Assembly (NCBI GenBank): GCA_963791315.1 | Contig: CAWBRQ010000015.1 | Span: 23,887-87,886, forward strand | DNA: 64,000 nt | Reading direction: 5' to 3' | Origin: JACCZX01 sp963791315 | GTDB taxonomy: Bacteria > Pseudomonadota > Gammaproteobacteria > Burkholderiales > Burkholderiaceae_F | Part shown: one piece after another, positions 9,999-19,007 of the stretch | Numbering within the stretch: the stretch's first letter is position 1 | Layout: every line of letters starts with the position of its first letter | Translations under genes and position numbers: made by a program | Notes under the pieces: generated by a model | What the model was told of the DNA's origin: nothing | What the model saw: the letters and a program-made list of their open reading frames with translations, nothing else | Databases searched by the model: none

Positions 9999-12175
9999 GT
10001 GCCACTGGTATGCGCTCACGTTCCGATCAATCTGTGCCGCCGCCGCAAATTGAACTCTGGCCAGTCGCTGAACGCGTTCTCGCCGTGACTGAGGTTCACG
10101 CAGCAGGCGATCAGCACTTGGAACAACATGCAGCGATTTCAGCGTCACTGTCTGAACTCGCACAGATGATCGCGGCAAGTCCTGACCTACTCGAGCGCGT
10201 TACTCGATCATCTCTATCCGCGGGTCAGCCTGCTTCGGCAGTTGCGTCCTCGTGGGCAGCGTTGTCTAACGGCGAATGCAGCGTAGAGACAAAGCAGCTA
10301 CTGACCGGCTCGACTCTGCTGCTGATGAAGACCGGTTTCTGCGACGTAGTCGGCTGGTCGGAAATGGACGGATTGCGCCGATTGGGCGTTGCGCGCCTGA
10401 TGATGCGGCATCCGTATCGGGGTGATGGGTCGATCCTATCGATTTCCATGAACACGGCCAGCGCTTGGCGCGAGTATTTCGATTTGAGAGCGCTGACCCG
10501 AGCGGCAGTCGGCCGCCGGATGTTCAAGCAGGCTCGGGCAGAAAGAGGATTGCTGTGGGTTGCGGGACCGTCAAGCGAAGTCCCGTCTGATGAAAGAGAG
10601 ATGTCGGACCGCTTTGCTCTCTTCGAAGGCAGGCGACAACTACCGCCACTTCCGGTTTCGCACGCCAATATTCGACGCTCTGGCGACGGCCGCTATTCAG
10701 TCTGGGGAAGCCACGTATTTTTCTCATCGACCCATGCAGGTTCGCCGAAATCGATCTGGATGGTGCCGAACAACCTTCGACGCAACGGCGGCTTAGGTTC
10801 GTATCCGGAGGTGGTTGCGCCATCGACCACGGAGCATCGACCGCCGTTTCTGGAAGAGCTCAGCGCTGCGATAGCTGCTGACAGTGCGGCTCATCGTCGG
10901 CTGCCGCTTAAGCCGGGCGATAAGGTCGTCGTGTTGACGCACGCGTTACCACCGGGCGGCGCTGAGCGTCAATGGTGCTATCTCGCGGGCGAGCTGAAAA
11001 AGATGGGATACGAAGTTCACTTCGTCACTCTCTTCCCGCTTGAAGGCCAGAGCCGGCATTACCTTCCGTTGCTTGCCAGCGAGGGAATTGAGGTCACAGA
11101 GCTCGATCAGAAATTGGATCAGCAGGGGCTGCTGCACGCATTGCGATCGACACTAGAGGGGATTGAGTCCGGCGACCTCGGAACAGGGACGGAGAGGCCA
11201 TTCGGTCCTCGTTTGCGCGCACTCCAAAGTTTGTTTGCACACTTGAAACCGCGGGTGGTGTTCGCGCAGCTCGACTATTCGAACATCATCGCCGGCGCGG
11301 CCGGCATATTGGCGTCAGTGCCGCGGATTGTCATGTCATTCCGCAATTACAACCCGACTCGATTTTCATATCTTGCCAACGACTGGTATCAACCGCTGTA
11401 CGCCACGCTCGCGCGATCGCCTCGAGTTTTGATGACGGGAAATTCACGTGCGTCGAATGCCGACTATGCGCAGTGGATTGGAATCGCGGAAGACCACGTC
11501 AAACTTGTACCGAACGCGCTTGACGCGACAAAAATAGGCGCTCGAGACGCGGGTTCCTTGCAACGCTTGCGGCAACAGCTAGGCGTTACTTCAAGTACTC
11601 CCCTAATTTTGGGCGTTTTTCGCCTTAGCGAGGAGAAGCGGCCACTTTTGTTTGTTGAAGCCTTTTCCGCGATCGCTGCCCGTGTGCCCGGCGCACGCGG
11701 GCTTGTTGCTGGCGTTGGCCCAATGAAGGATGAAATGCAGAGCCGCATCGTCGAGTTGGGTTTACAGGATTCACTAACGCTGCTTGGAAGGCGTGACGAC
11801 GTACCGGAACTGATGCAGATTTCGTCGCTGCTTGTTGCTGACTTCTTCGTTTGAAGGCATGCCCAACGTCTTGATGGAAGCGCAGGCGACGGGTCTGCCG
11901 GTGGTTGCTTCGAATGTGGGTGGTGTGTCTGATTGCATGATCGACGGCGAGACCGGGTATCTGGTCGACCGCGACGACATCGAGGGTTTGCGCGCCGGTG
12001 TATTGAACTCTTGGAAGACGATCACCTTCGAACGCGATTCGGAGCTAACGGCGCTGCATATATGCGAAGCTCGTTCTCGCGCCACGCGATGGCAGAGCGC
12101 TATTTGGAAGTTCTATTGGACGACGCAAGGGCGCCTTTGGAGGAGTTAGAAGCGCTGCGCGCGGCAGCGGTTTGA
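9995..12175 (+). CDS. GT4 glycosyltransferase with N-terminal GRYS module (copy B, two frameshifts)
   Basis: Paralogue of the second half of the 15-4008 product. About 280 N-terminal residues of unknown fold contain the GRYS module (ALFEGRRQLPPLPV ... GDGRYSVWGSHVFFSS, 10615-10731). A GT-B-fold GT4 transferase follows: ALPPGGAERQWCYLAG, KLVPNALDA, GRRDDVPELM and FEGMPNVLMEAQ. The frame breaks near 11835 and again near 11990; following the frames gives a full C-terminus ending RAAAV at 12175, matching the first copy. GTG 9995 (GTGA overlap with the methyltransferase stop) is preferred; the frame is open from 9962. Cytoplasmic sugar transferase building the O-chain; donor unknown. Confidence 0.8.
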
Positions 12176-12241
12176 TGTCCGTGTTGAAGAGCGGCTCTGC
12201 GATCCGGCACCAGGTATCGCGCTGGACAACGCTGGAGTGAT

Positions 12242-15048
12242 ATGCAGCAAGCATTAGGCCTCATGATTGGCGCGCTTGCCGCCTTGCTGGTTCTGACATC
12301 CACTACGAACCAGGAGAGCAGAGCGCTTCCGCTGCATGATCGAGCAGGCGTCACCGCCTCGAAAGGCGGATGGGAATCGATCTCGCTCGCCTTACTAAGC
12401 TGCGCGCTGCTATTAAGTATGGTCGCGTGGTCGGCCGTTGGCATCCGTGCGCAGTGCCGACCTCACACGCAGTTCGATGCAGCACCAGGAACAGAACCGA
12501 TATGTGGCTCCTGGGCCGAAGGCAATTTTCCTCTTTCGTATTCGCTCAGACGGCGTGGACAACCCGCGCGCATCTGGCCTTGTCGTCAAAGAAGATGGCA
12601 AACATTTAGGGCCGGCGCACAGCCTGCATGCTGACATCGGGGCAGCGGGTGCGCGGTCGCTTCTCTCATTGGGATTCTTCGGTTGTTTTTTCTACTTCGG
12701 ACAATTCGGATCCACGTGAGAACGGTCGAAACTACACGGTCGATTTCCGCTTGCTACCGAGTCCTCTCGCCTGGTTACTTGCGCTCGTCACGTTCGTCGG
12801 ATTAATCAGCCTTCGGACAACGCGCGACGGCTTCGCTGCAATCACAGCTTTTGCCAGATACCGGACAAGACCCGCAGTACGAGCGCTTTGCGTTGCCGTT
12901 GTTTTTCTCGTCGTTGCGTGGGGTTTTGCCGGCTTCGCACAGACGATGAGTGTGAAAACCGTTTCCATTGGGCATCTGGAAAGAAACGCGTACGTTGTAG
13001 CGATTCCGGAACGGGGTGCATTTGTTGTACGGACCGGTGACAGCATGAAGGGTCGCGGTGCTGCAGCGCTGCAGGTTCTGGAAGACGGGCGGGCACTGGG
13101 ACCGGACAACACGCCTCACACGATCATCAGCGAAGCTGGTGGCGGACGCTACTCACATTGGCAGAGCTCGGTCGTTTTTTCGTCGTCAGACAACAGCGAC
13201 CCGCGCACCAACGGACGCGGGTACCAACTCGCCTATCGAACTTATCCAGGGCTGTTTTCTTGGCTGGCCGCATTCGTCGCGATCGTCTTCCTGCTTGCGA
13301 CGCCGCGTGTGCGCGCCGAGCGACTGGTCGCCGCAAGCGCCCCGCCTTCGCACATCGTCTTGAGCGTTCTCTTCCTCGGCGTTCTTGCTCTGGCACTGGT
13401 CCACTTGGGCCTACGCTTCTTCGCGGGCGCTGACGGCCCGGTAAACATGCAAGCTCCAGCATTCGGAACCGCGAGCGTTCCATACTCCGACGCATTGCTT
13501 TGGATTTTCGGTGGAATGCAATTCCTGTTGGAAGGCTCGGACGTTGCATTAACACCCAATCTCTATCGTCCGACGATTGGAATCCTGTTCGGATCTGTAA
13601 TGGCAGTGTTTGATTCTGCAGAGGCCGTGCCGGCGTTCTTCTTTTTTGCCCTAATCGTCGTGCTAGCCATTGCTGGGCTGATTGCGATCGGAACGCGGAT
13701 CGGGTTGATGTTCGGTTTGTGGGCCATTCTGTGTGTGGCACTCCCCGGCGCCTCACTTTGGCAGGCGGTGGTTAACGTTCCGATGCCCGACTTACCCGCT
13801 CTTCTGTTCTCACTATCGGGTCTCCTTCTTGTTCTTCTATTTCTCGATAGACGAGCCGGCATGCTGACGCTATGCGTCGGATTGCTTTTGCTGGGTATCG
13901 CAACCGCGATTCGCGGCGCGTTGTTGCCGGCGGGATTTCTTCTGATTGCGTTGTGTTGCTGGCAGCGCGGCTGGAAGAATGTGGGACTACTTGCCACTGC
14001 GGGCTTGGTGAGCTTTCTTGCACCCTTCATTTTGGATGGCCTTCTGCAGCGTCACTACCACACCTATAACAACGCATTCGCGGCGTTTTACTGCGTCGTC
14101 CATGACGCGACACGCTTTTGGACGTCAGCATGCGATGAAATGTACCGACGGCAGGGCATTACAGGCGACGACGTCATCCGAGACTACGTGCACTTCATAG
14201 TCTCGGTTCCTGGCATGCGATTCTTACTGACCGGCTTCATCGAAAGGGTCCGGCATGATCTTGTGTCGCTGGCGCACCCGGCCTTCGCGGTGGCTCTCAC
14301 GTTGGCCGCGCTAGCAAATATTCGATCCCACGTCGTGGCGGCATCAAGGTCGCATAGGGCATTCTCGTCGCGCATTCATTGGGCGCAGTCGGCAAACGCG
14401 TTTTGGCCGCTTGGGATCGCCCTTATCGCCGTTGTCACATCTCTATGGGCTGCCGTGCTCGGATCGAGCCTGCTCGCCGCTGCGCTCGCGCTTGTTTGCA
14501 TGCTACTCAGCGCTGTGCGCCGCGATTTCATTTCTCTTGCTTGTTTCGCGTTGTATTTGTCGGGGTTGATTATGATGACCGCCCTAGGCGCGGGCCCCAT
14601 ATTCGGGATCAATACCGACCGCATTACGGCGACTTATTCCTTTGCGCTCCCTCTTGGCCTGCTGGCGTTCGTTATTGGAAACAACGGGTTGTTGGCTCGT
14701 CATTCGAACGGCTTCGACATGCGTTGGGGTCGCCGAGTAGGAATCGGTGGAGTCGTTGCCGTGGTGTTTCTTTATTCGGCCGTCTGGCTTTGGCCGTCTA
14801 CGTGGCGTTCAACATTCGAATCCGATGTCGTCGGAAAAAAGGCCGCTTTGAAAGTCTTTGACAACGCCGCAGCAGATCGCAGCGGCTACTATGTCTTTGT
14901 ACCCAATGCCAATGGGCCAAGTGGGGCCGGTGCGCTCATCTACACAAGACGGGACGAGTTTTCGGTCGGCAGTGTTCGGCGCTACGAACGGCTCATGACC
15001 GACCGGGCCTTTATTGAATCCTTCTTTGAACCCAACGCGCTGCAGTGA
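12242..15048 (+). CDS. Polytopic membrane protein, GT39-like, with two GRYS modules (frameshifts near the N-terminus)
   Basis: Reconstructed from ATG 12242 through shifts near 12435-12490 and near 12650 into the long frame ending at 15048. N-terminal helices are followed by two tandem modules (12492-12735 and 12981-13230). Each module runs Y-V-x3-P to EDG-x2-LGP, then H-x2-I, then GR-[FY]-SHW-x-SSVVFS and SDNSDPR-x-NGR, followed by a transmembrane helix. The C-terminal ~550 residues contain about ten hydrophobic segments and a hydrophilic tail, resembling GT39/ArnT-type polyprenol-phosphate sugar transferases, but I see no decisive catalytic motif. It may be a membrane glycosyltransferase or a glycan-binding membrane protein. 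Confidence 0.6.
12492..12735 (+). repeat. Tandem protein module, copy 1
   Basis: Encodes NRYVAPGP ... KEDGKHLGPAHSLHADI ... GRFSHWDSSVVFSTSDNSD. It is followed by a hydrophobic helix and aligns with copy 2 over about 80 residues. One frameshift near 12650 lies inside it. Confidence 0.65.
12981..13230 (+). repeat. Tandem protein module, copy 2
   Basis: Encodes RNAYVVAIP ... LEDGRALGPDN ... GGGRYSHWQSSVVFSSSD, again followed by a hydrophobic helix. It shares its core with copy 1 and, more distantly, with the N-terminal parts of both GT4 proteins in the window. Confidence 0.7.
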
Positions 15049-15896
15049 CCCCGCTGAGCCATAGGAACCCCTGCTTGATGCCGCAAATTGCAGACGTTCG
15101 AGACTACTGGAACAAGAATCCGCTCTTTTCTCATGAGCTTGCCGAAGTCGGATCGGCTGCGTTTTTCGCGCAACTGGATGAGATCAAGACAGGTGACGTC
15201 GAGCGCTACGCGTTGCCGTACTGGCAATTCGACGCTTATTCAGGAAAGCGAGTGCTCGATGTCGGCTGTGGACCGGGTTGGATCACGGTTCAATACGCGC
15301 GCCACGGTGCTCAGGTCGACAGCGTCGACCTGACGCCGCGCGCGGTGGAACTGACTAACGCGCATCTGGCACACCACGGACTTGTTGCTTCGGTTCAGGT
15401 CGGCAACGCTGAGGAGTTACCGTTCTCGGACGGAACCTTCGATCTTGTCGTTTCCTCTGGGGTTCTGCATCACACGCCCGACACACAGAAAGCGTTCATC
15501 GAATGTTTTCGAGTGTTGAAACCTGGCGGCAGAGCCAAGATAACTCTATATCGCAAGGGGCTGCTGCACAGTCCTTTGGTCTTCCGCGCGACCCGTTTGG
15601 CCATGCGGGCTCTAGGCGTGAAGCATCCAGGCGCAGACCTGTCGCGCGATGCCAAGGACGTGGACGATTTCATTCGCCAGTACGACGGGGCCGACAATCC
15701 GATCGGCATCGCCTACTCCGATTCGGAGTGGCGTAGGTTGCTAGAAGCGGCTGGTTTCAAGTATCTGCGCCACGAAGTTCATTTCTTTCCGCGACGCTTC
15801 GTCCCTGCCAGTGCGTTGATTCCAGGGTTCGTGCACCGTTTGCTCGACGGCAAATTCGGGACGATGGTGTACTTCGACCTCGAAAGAGCAGGTTAG
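15045..15896 (+). CDS. SAM-dependent methyltransferase (UbiE/Methyltransf_11-like)
   Basis: 283 residues if GTG 15045 is used (GTGA overlap with the upstream stop). ATG at 15078 begins the family-like sequence and is an alternative. Motifs: VLDVGCGPGWITV, VDLTPRAVELT, NAEELPFSDGTFDLV, SSGVLHHTPDT and LKPGGRAKITLY. It probably methylates a glycan or lipid-linked sugar. Its TAG overlaps the stop codon of the convergent minus-strand gene that ends at 15893. Confidence 0.82.
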   Translation: MTPLSHRNPCLMPQIADVRDYWNKNPLFSHELAEVGSAAFFAQLDEIKTGDVERYALPYWQFDAYSGKRVLDVGCGPGWITVQYARHGAQVDSVDLTPRAVELTNAHLAHHGLVASVQVGNAEELPFSDGTFDLVVSSGVLHHTPDTQKAFIECFRVLKPGGRAKITLYRKGLLHSPLVFRATRLAMRALGVKHPGADLSRDAKDVDDFIRQYDGADNPIGIAYSDSEWRRLLEAAGFKYLRHEVHFFPRRFVPASALIPGFVHRLLDGKFGTMVYFDLERAG

Positions 15897-16636
15897 CGAT
15901 CGAGGGCAAAGTACGTATCGAAGTACTTTAGAACTCCACTCTTGTCGAAGTGCAGTCCCCCGAAACTTATCAGCCGATAACCGAACGGTTGGAGGATGTT
16001 TTCGATATCGAACAGCGATACAGACTTCCGATAAAACTTTCCGCACATTATTTCGAGCCGCAGTAAGCCAATTCGTTTTTCGTTGAGAAGCCGTCGGGCT
16101 CCAGTGAGTACCTCAGGCTCGAAACCCTGCGTATCACTTTTCACGAAATCGATGTGGCCGAGCGAAAGGCTGTCGGCGATGCCGTCAAGTGTCACAACGT
16201 CAACATCGGTTGAGTCGATCTTGCGAAATCCTGGCGTCTCGCGCACCCAGCTCGAGTCTTCGTCGACCTGCAAGAAGCTGTTGGTGGAACTGTGCGTATT
16301 GCGCTGTAACGTCAACCGCCCCGGTACAGCGCCGACTCCGCAGTTCAACAGGGTGACGTTGGGAGCGTGACCATGTCTGCGTCTAAGACGCTGAAACGTT
16401 TTAGGATCAGGCTCGAACGCGATGAGCCGTGCGTTTGGAAACAGACGCCGGTAAAAGGCGACGGAGGAACCGAGATTGGCGCCCACGTCGAGGATCAGAG
16501 GATTGTCACCTCTGATGTGCCGGCGCAAGATGGTTCTTTCGCTCGGCGTCTCTCGCGGAACTAGAGGCAGCCAATCCAGTATGTAACGAGAGTCTTGGTA
16601 TAGCCGCAATAAGAGGGAGATGAATCCTTCGTTCAT
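15893..16636 (-). CDS. FkbM-family methyltransferase
   Basis: 247 residues. ILDVGANLGSSVAFYRRLFP, then LIAFEPDP, VTLDGIADSLSLGHIDFVKSD and the TQGFEPEVLTGA box are the FkbM family signature. FkbM proteins O-methylate sugars or polyketides, and this one is most likely a sugar O-methyltransferase of the cluster. ATG start at 16636 overlaps the TGA of the upstream gene at 16633, so the two minus-strand genes form a coupled pair transcribed away from the dehydrogenase at 17654. Confidence 0.85.
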   Translation of the reverse strand: MNEGFISLLLRLYQDSRYILDWLPLVPRETPSERTILRRHIRGDNPLILDVGANLGSSVAFYRRLFPNARLIAFEPDPKTFQRLRRRHGHAPNVTLLNCGVGAVPGRLTLQRNTHSSTNSFLQVDEDSSWVRETPGFRKIDSTDVDVVTLDGIADSLSLGHIDFVKSDTQGFEPEVLTGARRLLNEKRIGLLRLEIMCGKFYRKSVSLFDIENILQPFGYRLISFGGLHFDKSGVLKYFDTYFALDR

Positions 16637-17502
16637 TGAACCTGGTCAGCGCACAACGGTTGTGCTACCCACATCTTTGCTAGGTTGAGATGCACTCCGC
16701 CGACCAAAAAGGGCCAATATCGCGTGCGATTGAGTTGAAAGTGCTTCTTTAGTGCGTTGCCGATAGCGAAAACTGAGTTGCAGTGATCCTTTGTCTGGGC
16801 GTCACGGCAAGCCGGTGCCGAAATGCCGAGAATTCGCGCGTTACGCCGTGACGTGACGGCCCTGGCCACTTCAACGGCCAATCCTCCCTCTGTCGGCACC
16901 AAGACATAGAGCGATCCGTCGCTTTTAAGGCAGCGGGCGATCTCCTCCACGCTGACTTCCAGGCGGAACACATGCTCCAACACTGCATTGGCCACTACCA
17001 CCGAGAGGCATCGATCGACAAACGGTAGACGATGAAGATTCGCCGCGATGAATGTCGCTTCAGGATTAGCGGACTTCGCCCGTTGGAGTAGCTCAAGAGA
17101 CTGATCAACGCCGACATAGTGCGTAGGGTGTGTGGCCCAATCGATCATCGGCGTACCGCCGCAGCCGAGTTCAACAAGCGGGGCGCTGACATCCCGGCGC
17201 AATGCGCGTAGCGCTCCTTTCATCGACTCTTCGACCGCGTTGGAGAGACTACCCCGCCGGTAATGCGCTTGATGCAACTCCGCCTGCTTGTCGGCGAAGA
17301 GACGGTAGGATTCCGACGCATAAAATGGAAATACGTGTTGTGACTCATCCATTACGCGAAGGTCAATGACCCCACCTTCTATCGCAAACGCATGATCACA
17401 ACTCGTACATGCCAGTCCCGAGGGCGAATCTTGCAAGGCTTCCGCCATACATACAGGACAACGAAGAAGCGCTCGAATGGCGCCTTGCGCAAAGGTTCGC
17501 AT
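16633..17502 (-). CDS. SAM-dependent methyltransferase with Trm112-like zinc ribbon
   Basis: 289 residues. The N-terminus has CPVC and CTSC pairs and a Trm112-like segment (FAIEGGVIDL). LVELGCGGTPMIDWA is motif I, YVGVDQSLELL motif II, NAVLEHVFRLE the post-motif, and SDGSLYVLVPTEGG follows. First gene of the two-gene minus-strand unit. The 151-base gap to the divergent dehydrogenase should hold the promoters for both directions; I could not pick convincing -35/-10 boxes. Glycan tailoring is likely, acceptor unknown. Confidence 0.78.
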   Translation of the reverse strand: MRTFAQGAIRALLRCPVCMAEALQDSPSGLACTSCDHAFAIEGGVIDLRVMDESQHVFPFYASESYRLFADKQAELHQAHYRRGSLSNAVEESMKGALRALRRDVSAPLVELGCGGTPMIDWATHPTHYVGVDQSLELLQRAKSANPEATFIAANLHRLPFVDRCLSVVVANAVLEHVFRLEVSVEEIARCLKSDGSLYVLVPTEGGLAVEVARAVTSRRNARILGISAPACRDAQTKDHCNSVFAIGNALKKHFQLNRTRYWPFLVGGVHLNLAKMWVAQPLCADQVQ

Positions 17503-17653
17503 TGATCAATCAAGAAGTACGCGCTATCCGGCCGCCGCAAGCGCTTAGCGGAAACGCAAAGTAACATGGCCTACGCATGACGCCGTTGCGCTGCTGGTGG
17601 CCTGCTTGCGTTGTTCCCAAGGCATTGGGATTTTGAAATTTGATCCATCTACA

Positions 17654-18967
17654 ATGAAGATCAGCATATTCGGACTCGGCTACGTCGGCACGGTTTCAGC
17701 AGCGTGCCTGTCTGCCGACGGCCATCACGTTATCGGTGTCGACAGCAGCACTACCAAGGTCGACCTAATCAATGCTGGCACAGCCCCGATCGTCGAGAAG
17801 GACATTGCACCGCTGTTAAGTGAAGCCGTCGCTACCGGACGTCTACGCGCGACAGCGGATGTGCGAGACGCGGTGGTCAATTCGGAACTCTCGCTGGTCT
17901 GCGTTGGAACTCCGTCGCAGCGAAACGGCAATCTTGATCTGTCGCATGTGGCCAAGGTGTGCGAGGAAATAGGCGGCTGCCTCATAGGTCTTGGTCGGTT
18001 TCATGTGATCGCTATCCGAAGCACGATGCTGCCGGGATCCATACGCGGCACCGTCGTGCCGGCTCTCGAGCGATCATCGGGCTTACGCGCCGGTGTTGAT
18101 TTTGGCGTCTGCATAAACCCTGAGTTTTTGCGCGAAGGCTCCGCCGTCTGGGATTATCGCAATCCGCCGAAGACAGTGATCGGCGCGCTCGATCAATTCT
18201 CCGCGGACCTGATCGAGCGGTTGTATTCGAACTTGTCGGCGCCGCTGCTGAAGACGAGCGTCGAGACGGCCGAGATGGTCAAGTACACGGATAACGCGTG
18301 GCACGCATTGAAGGTCGCATTTGCAAACGAAATCGGATCGATCTGCAAGACCCTCGACGTCGATAGTCACGAAGTAATGGACATCTTTTGCAAGGATACA
18401 AAGCTCAATTTGTCGCCTTACTACCTAAAGCCTGGCTACGCGTTTGGCGGCTCTTGCCTGCCTAAGGACCTGCGTGCGCTCAACTACAAAGCGAAGGCGA
18501 TGGACGTGGAAGTCCCTATCTTGAACGCAATTCTGCCGAGCAACGCGATACACACGGAACGTGGTATCGCGATGGTCCTCGAGTCAGAGAAGCGGCGCGT
18601 CGGCATTCTTGGCTTTTCGTTCAAGGCTGGCACCGACGATCTGCGCGAGAGCCCGCTCGTGCAGCTGATTGAAACACTGATCGGCAAGGGACTTGAGCTA
18701 AAGCTCTATGACCGCAATGTCAATCTTGCTGCGCTGGTCGGAGCCAATCGAGATTTCATACTGAATCACATACCGCACATCAGCCGCCTGATGGTCGATT
18801 CGATGGAGGAAGTGATCGAGTTTGCCGAAGTTATCGTCATTGGCAATCCGGCCGAAGAATTCCGCAAAGTTCGTTCAATTGCTCGCCCCGAGCAGACGAT
18901 CATCGATCTGGTCAGGGTAACGAATGATCGGGTCGCAGACGGTCGATATCAAGGCATCTGCTGGTGA
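17654..18967 (+). CDS. algD: GDP-mannose 6-dehydrogenase (AlgD-like)
   Basis: 437 residues from ATG 17654 (MKISIFGLGYVG). An upstream in-frame start at 17597 adds residues unlike the family. It closely follows Pseudomonas AlgD: Rossmann GLGYVG, CVGTPS, INPEFLREG, EMVKYT and GGSCLPKD, with the Cys at residue 268 as in AlgD, GFSFKAGTDDLRESPL, and the identical C-terminal GICW. The enzyme oxidises GDP-mannose to GDP-mannuronate using two NAD. GDP-mannose would come from ManC and ManB encoded downstream. UDP-glucose dehydrogenases are related, but the AlgD-type C-terminus and length favour GDP-mannose. First of a plus-strand run continuing with the second amidotransferase. Confidence 0.85.
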   Translation: MKISIFGLGYVGTVSAACLSADGHHVIGVDSSTTKVDLINAGTAPIVEKDIAPLLSEAVATGRLRATADVRDAVVNSELSLVCVGTPSQRNGNLDLSHVAKVCEEIGGCLIGLGRFHVIAIRSTMLPGSIRGTVVPALERSSGLRAGVDFGVCINPEFLREGSAVWDYRNPPKTVIGALDQFSADLIERLYSNLSAPLLKTSVETAEMVKYTDNAWHALKVAFANEIGSICKTLDVDSHEVMDIFCKDTKLNLSPYYLKPGYAFGGSCLPKDLRALNYKAKAMDVEVPILNAILPSNAIHTERGIAMVLESEKRRVGILGFSFKAGTDDLRESPLVQLIETLIGKGLELKLYDRNVNLAALVGANRDFILNHIPHISRLMVDSMEEVIEFAEVIVIGNPAEEFRKVRSIARPEQTIIDLVRVTNDRVADGRYQGICW

Positions 18968-19007
18968 TCTGATAGCGCAATAACACTCGGCGACACGAAG
19001 AAGATCT

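Noticed and set aside
17616..17629. Hairpin CCCAA-GGCA-TTGGG followed by an AT-rich stretch, considered as a terminator or operator
   Set aside because: Only five base pairs, no T-run, and it lies 24 bases before the dehydrogenase start on the strand that must be transcribed.
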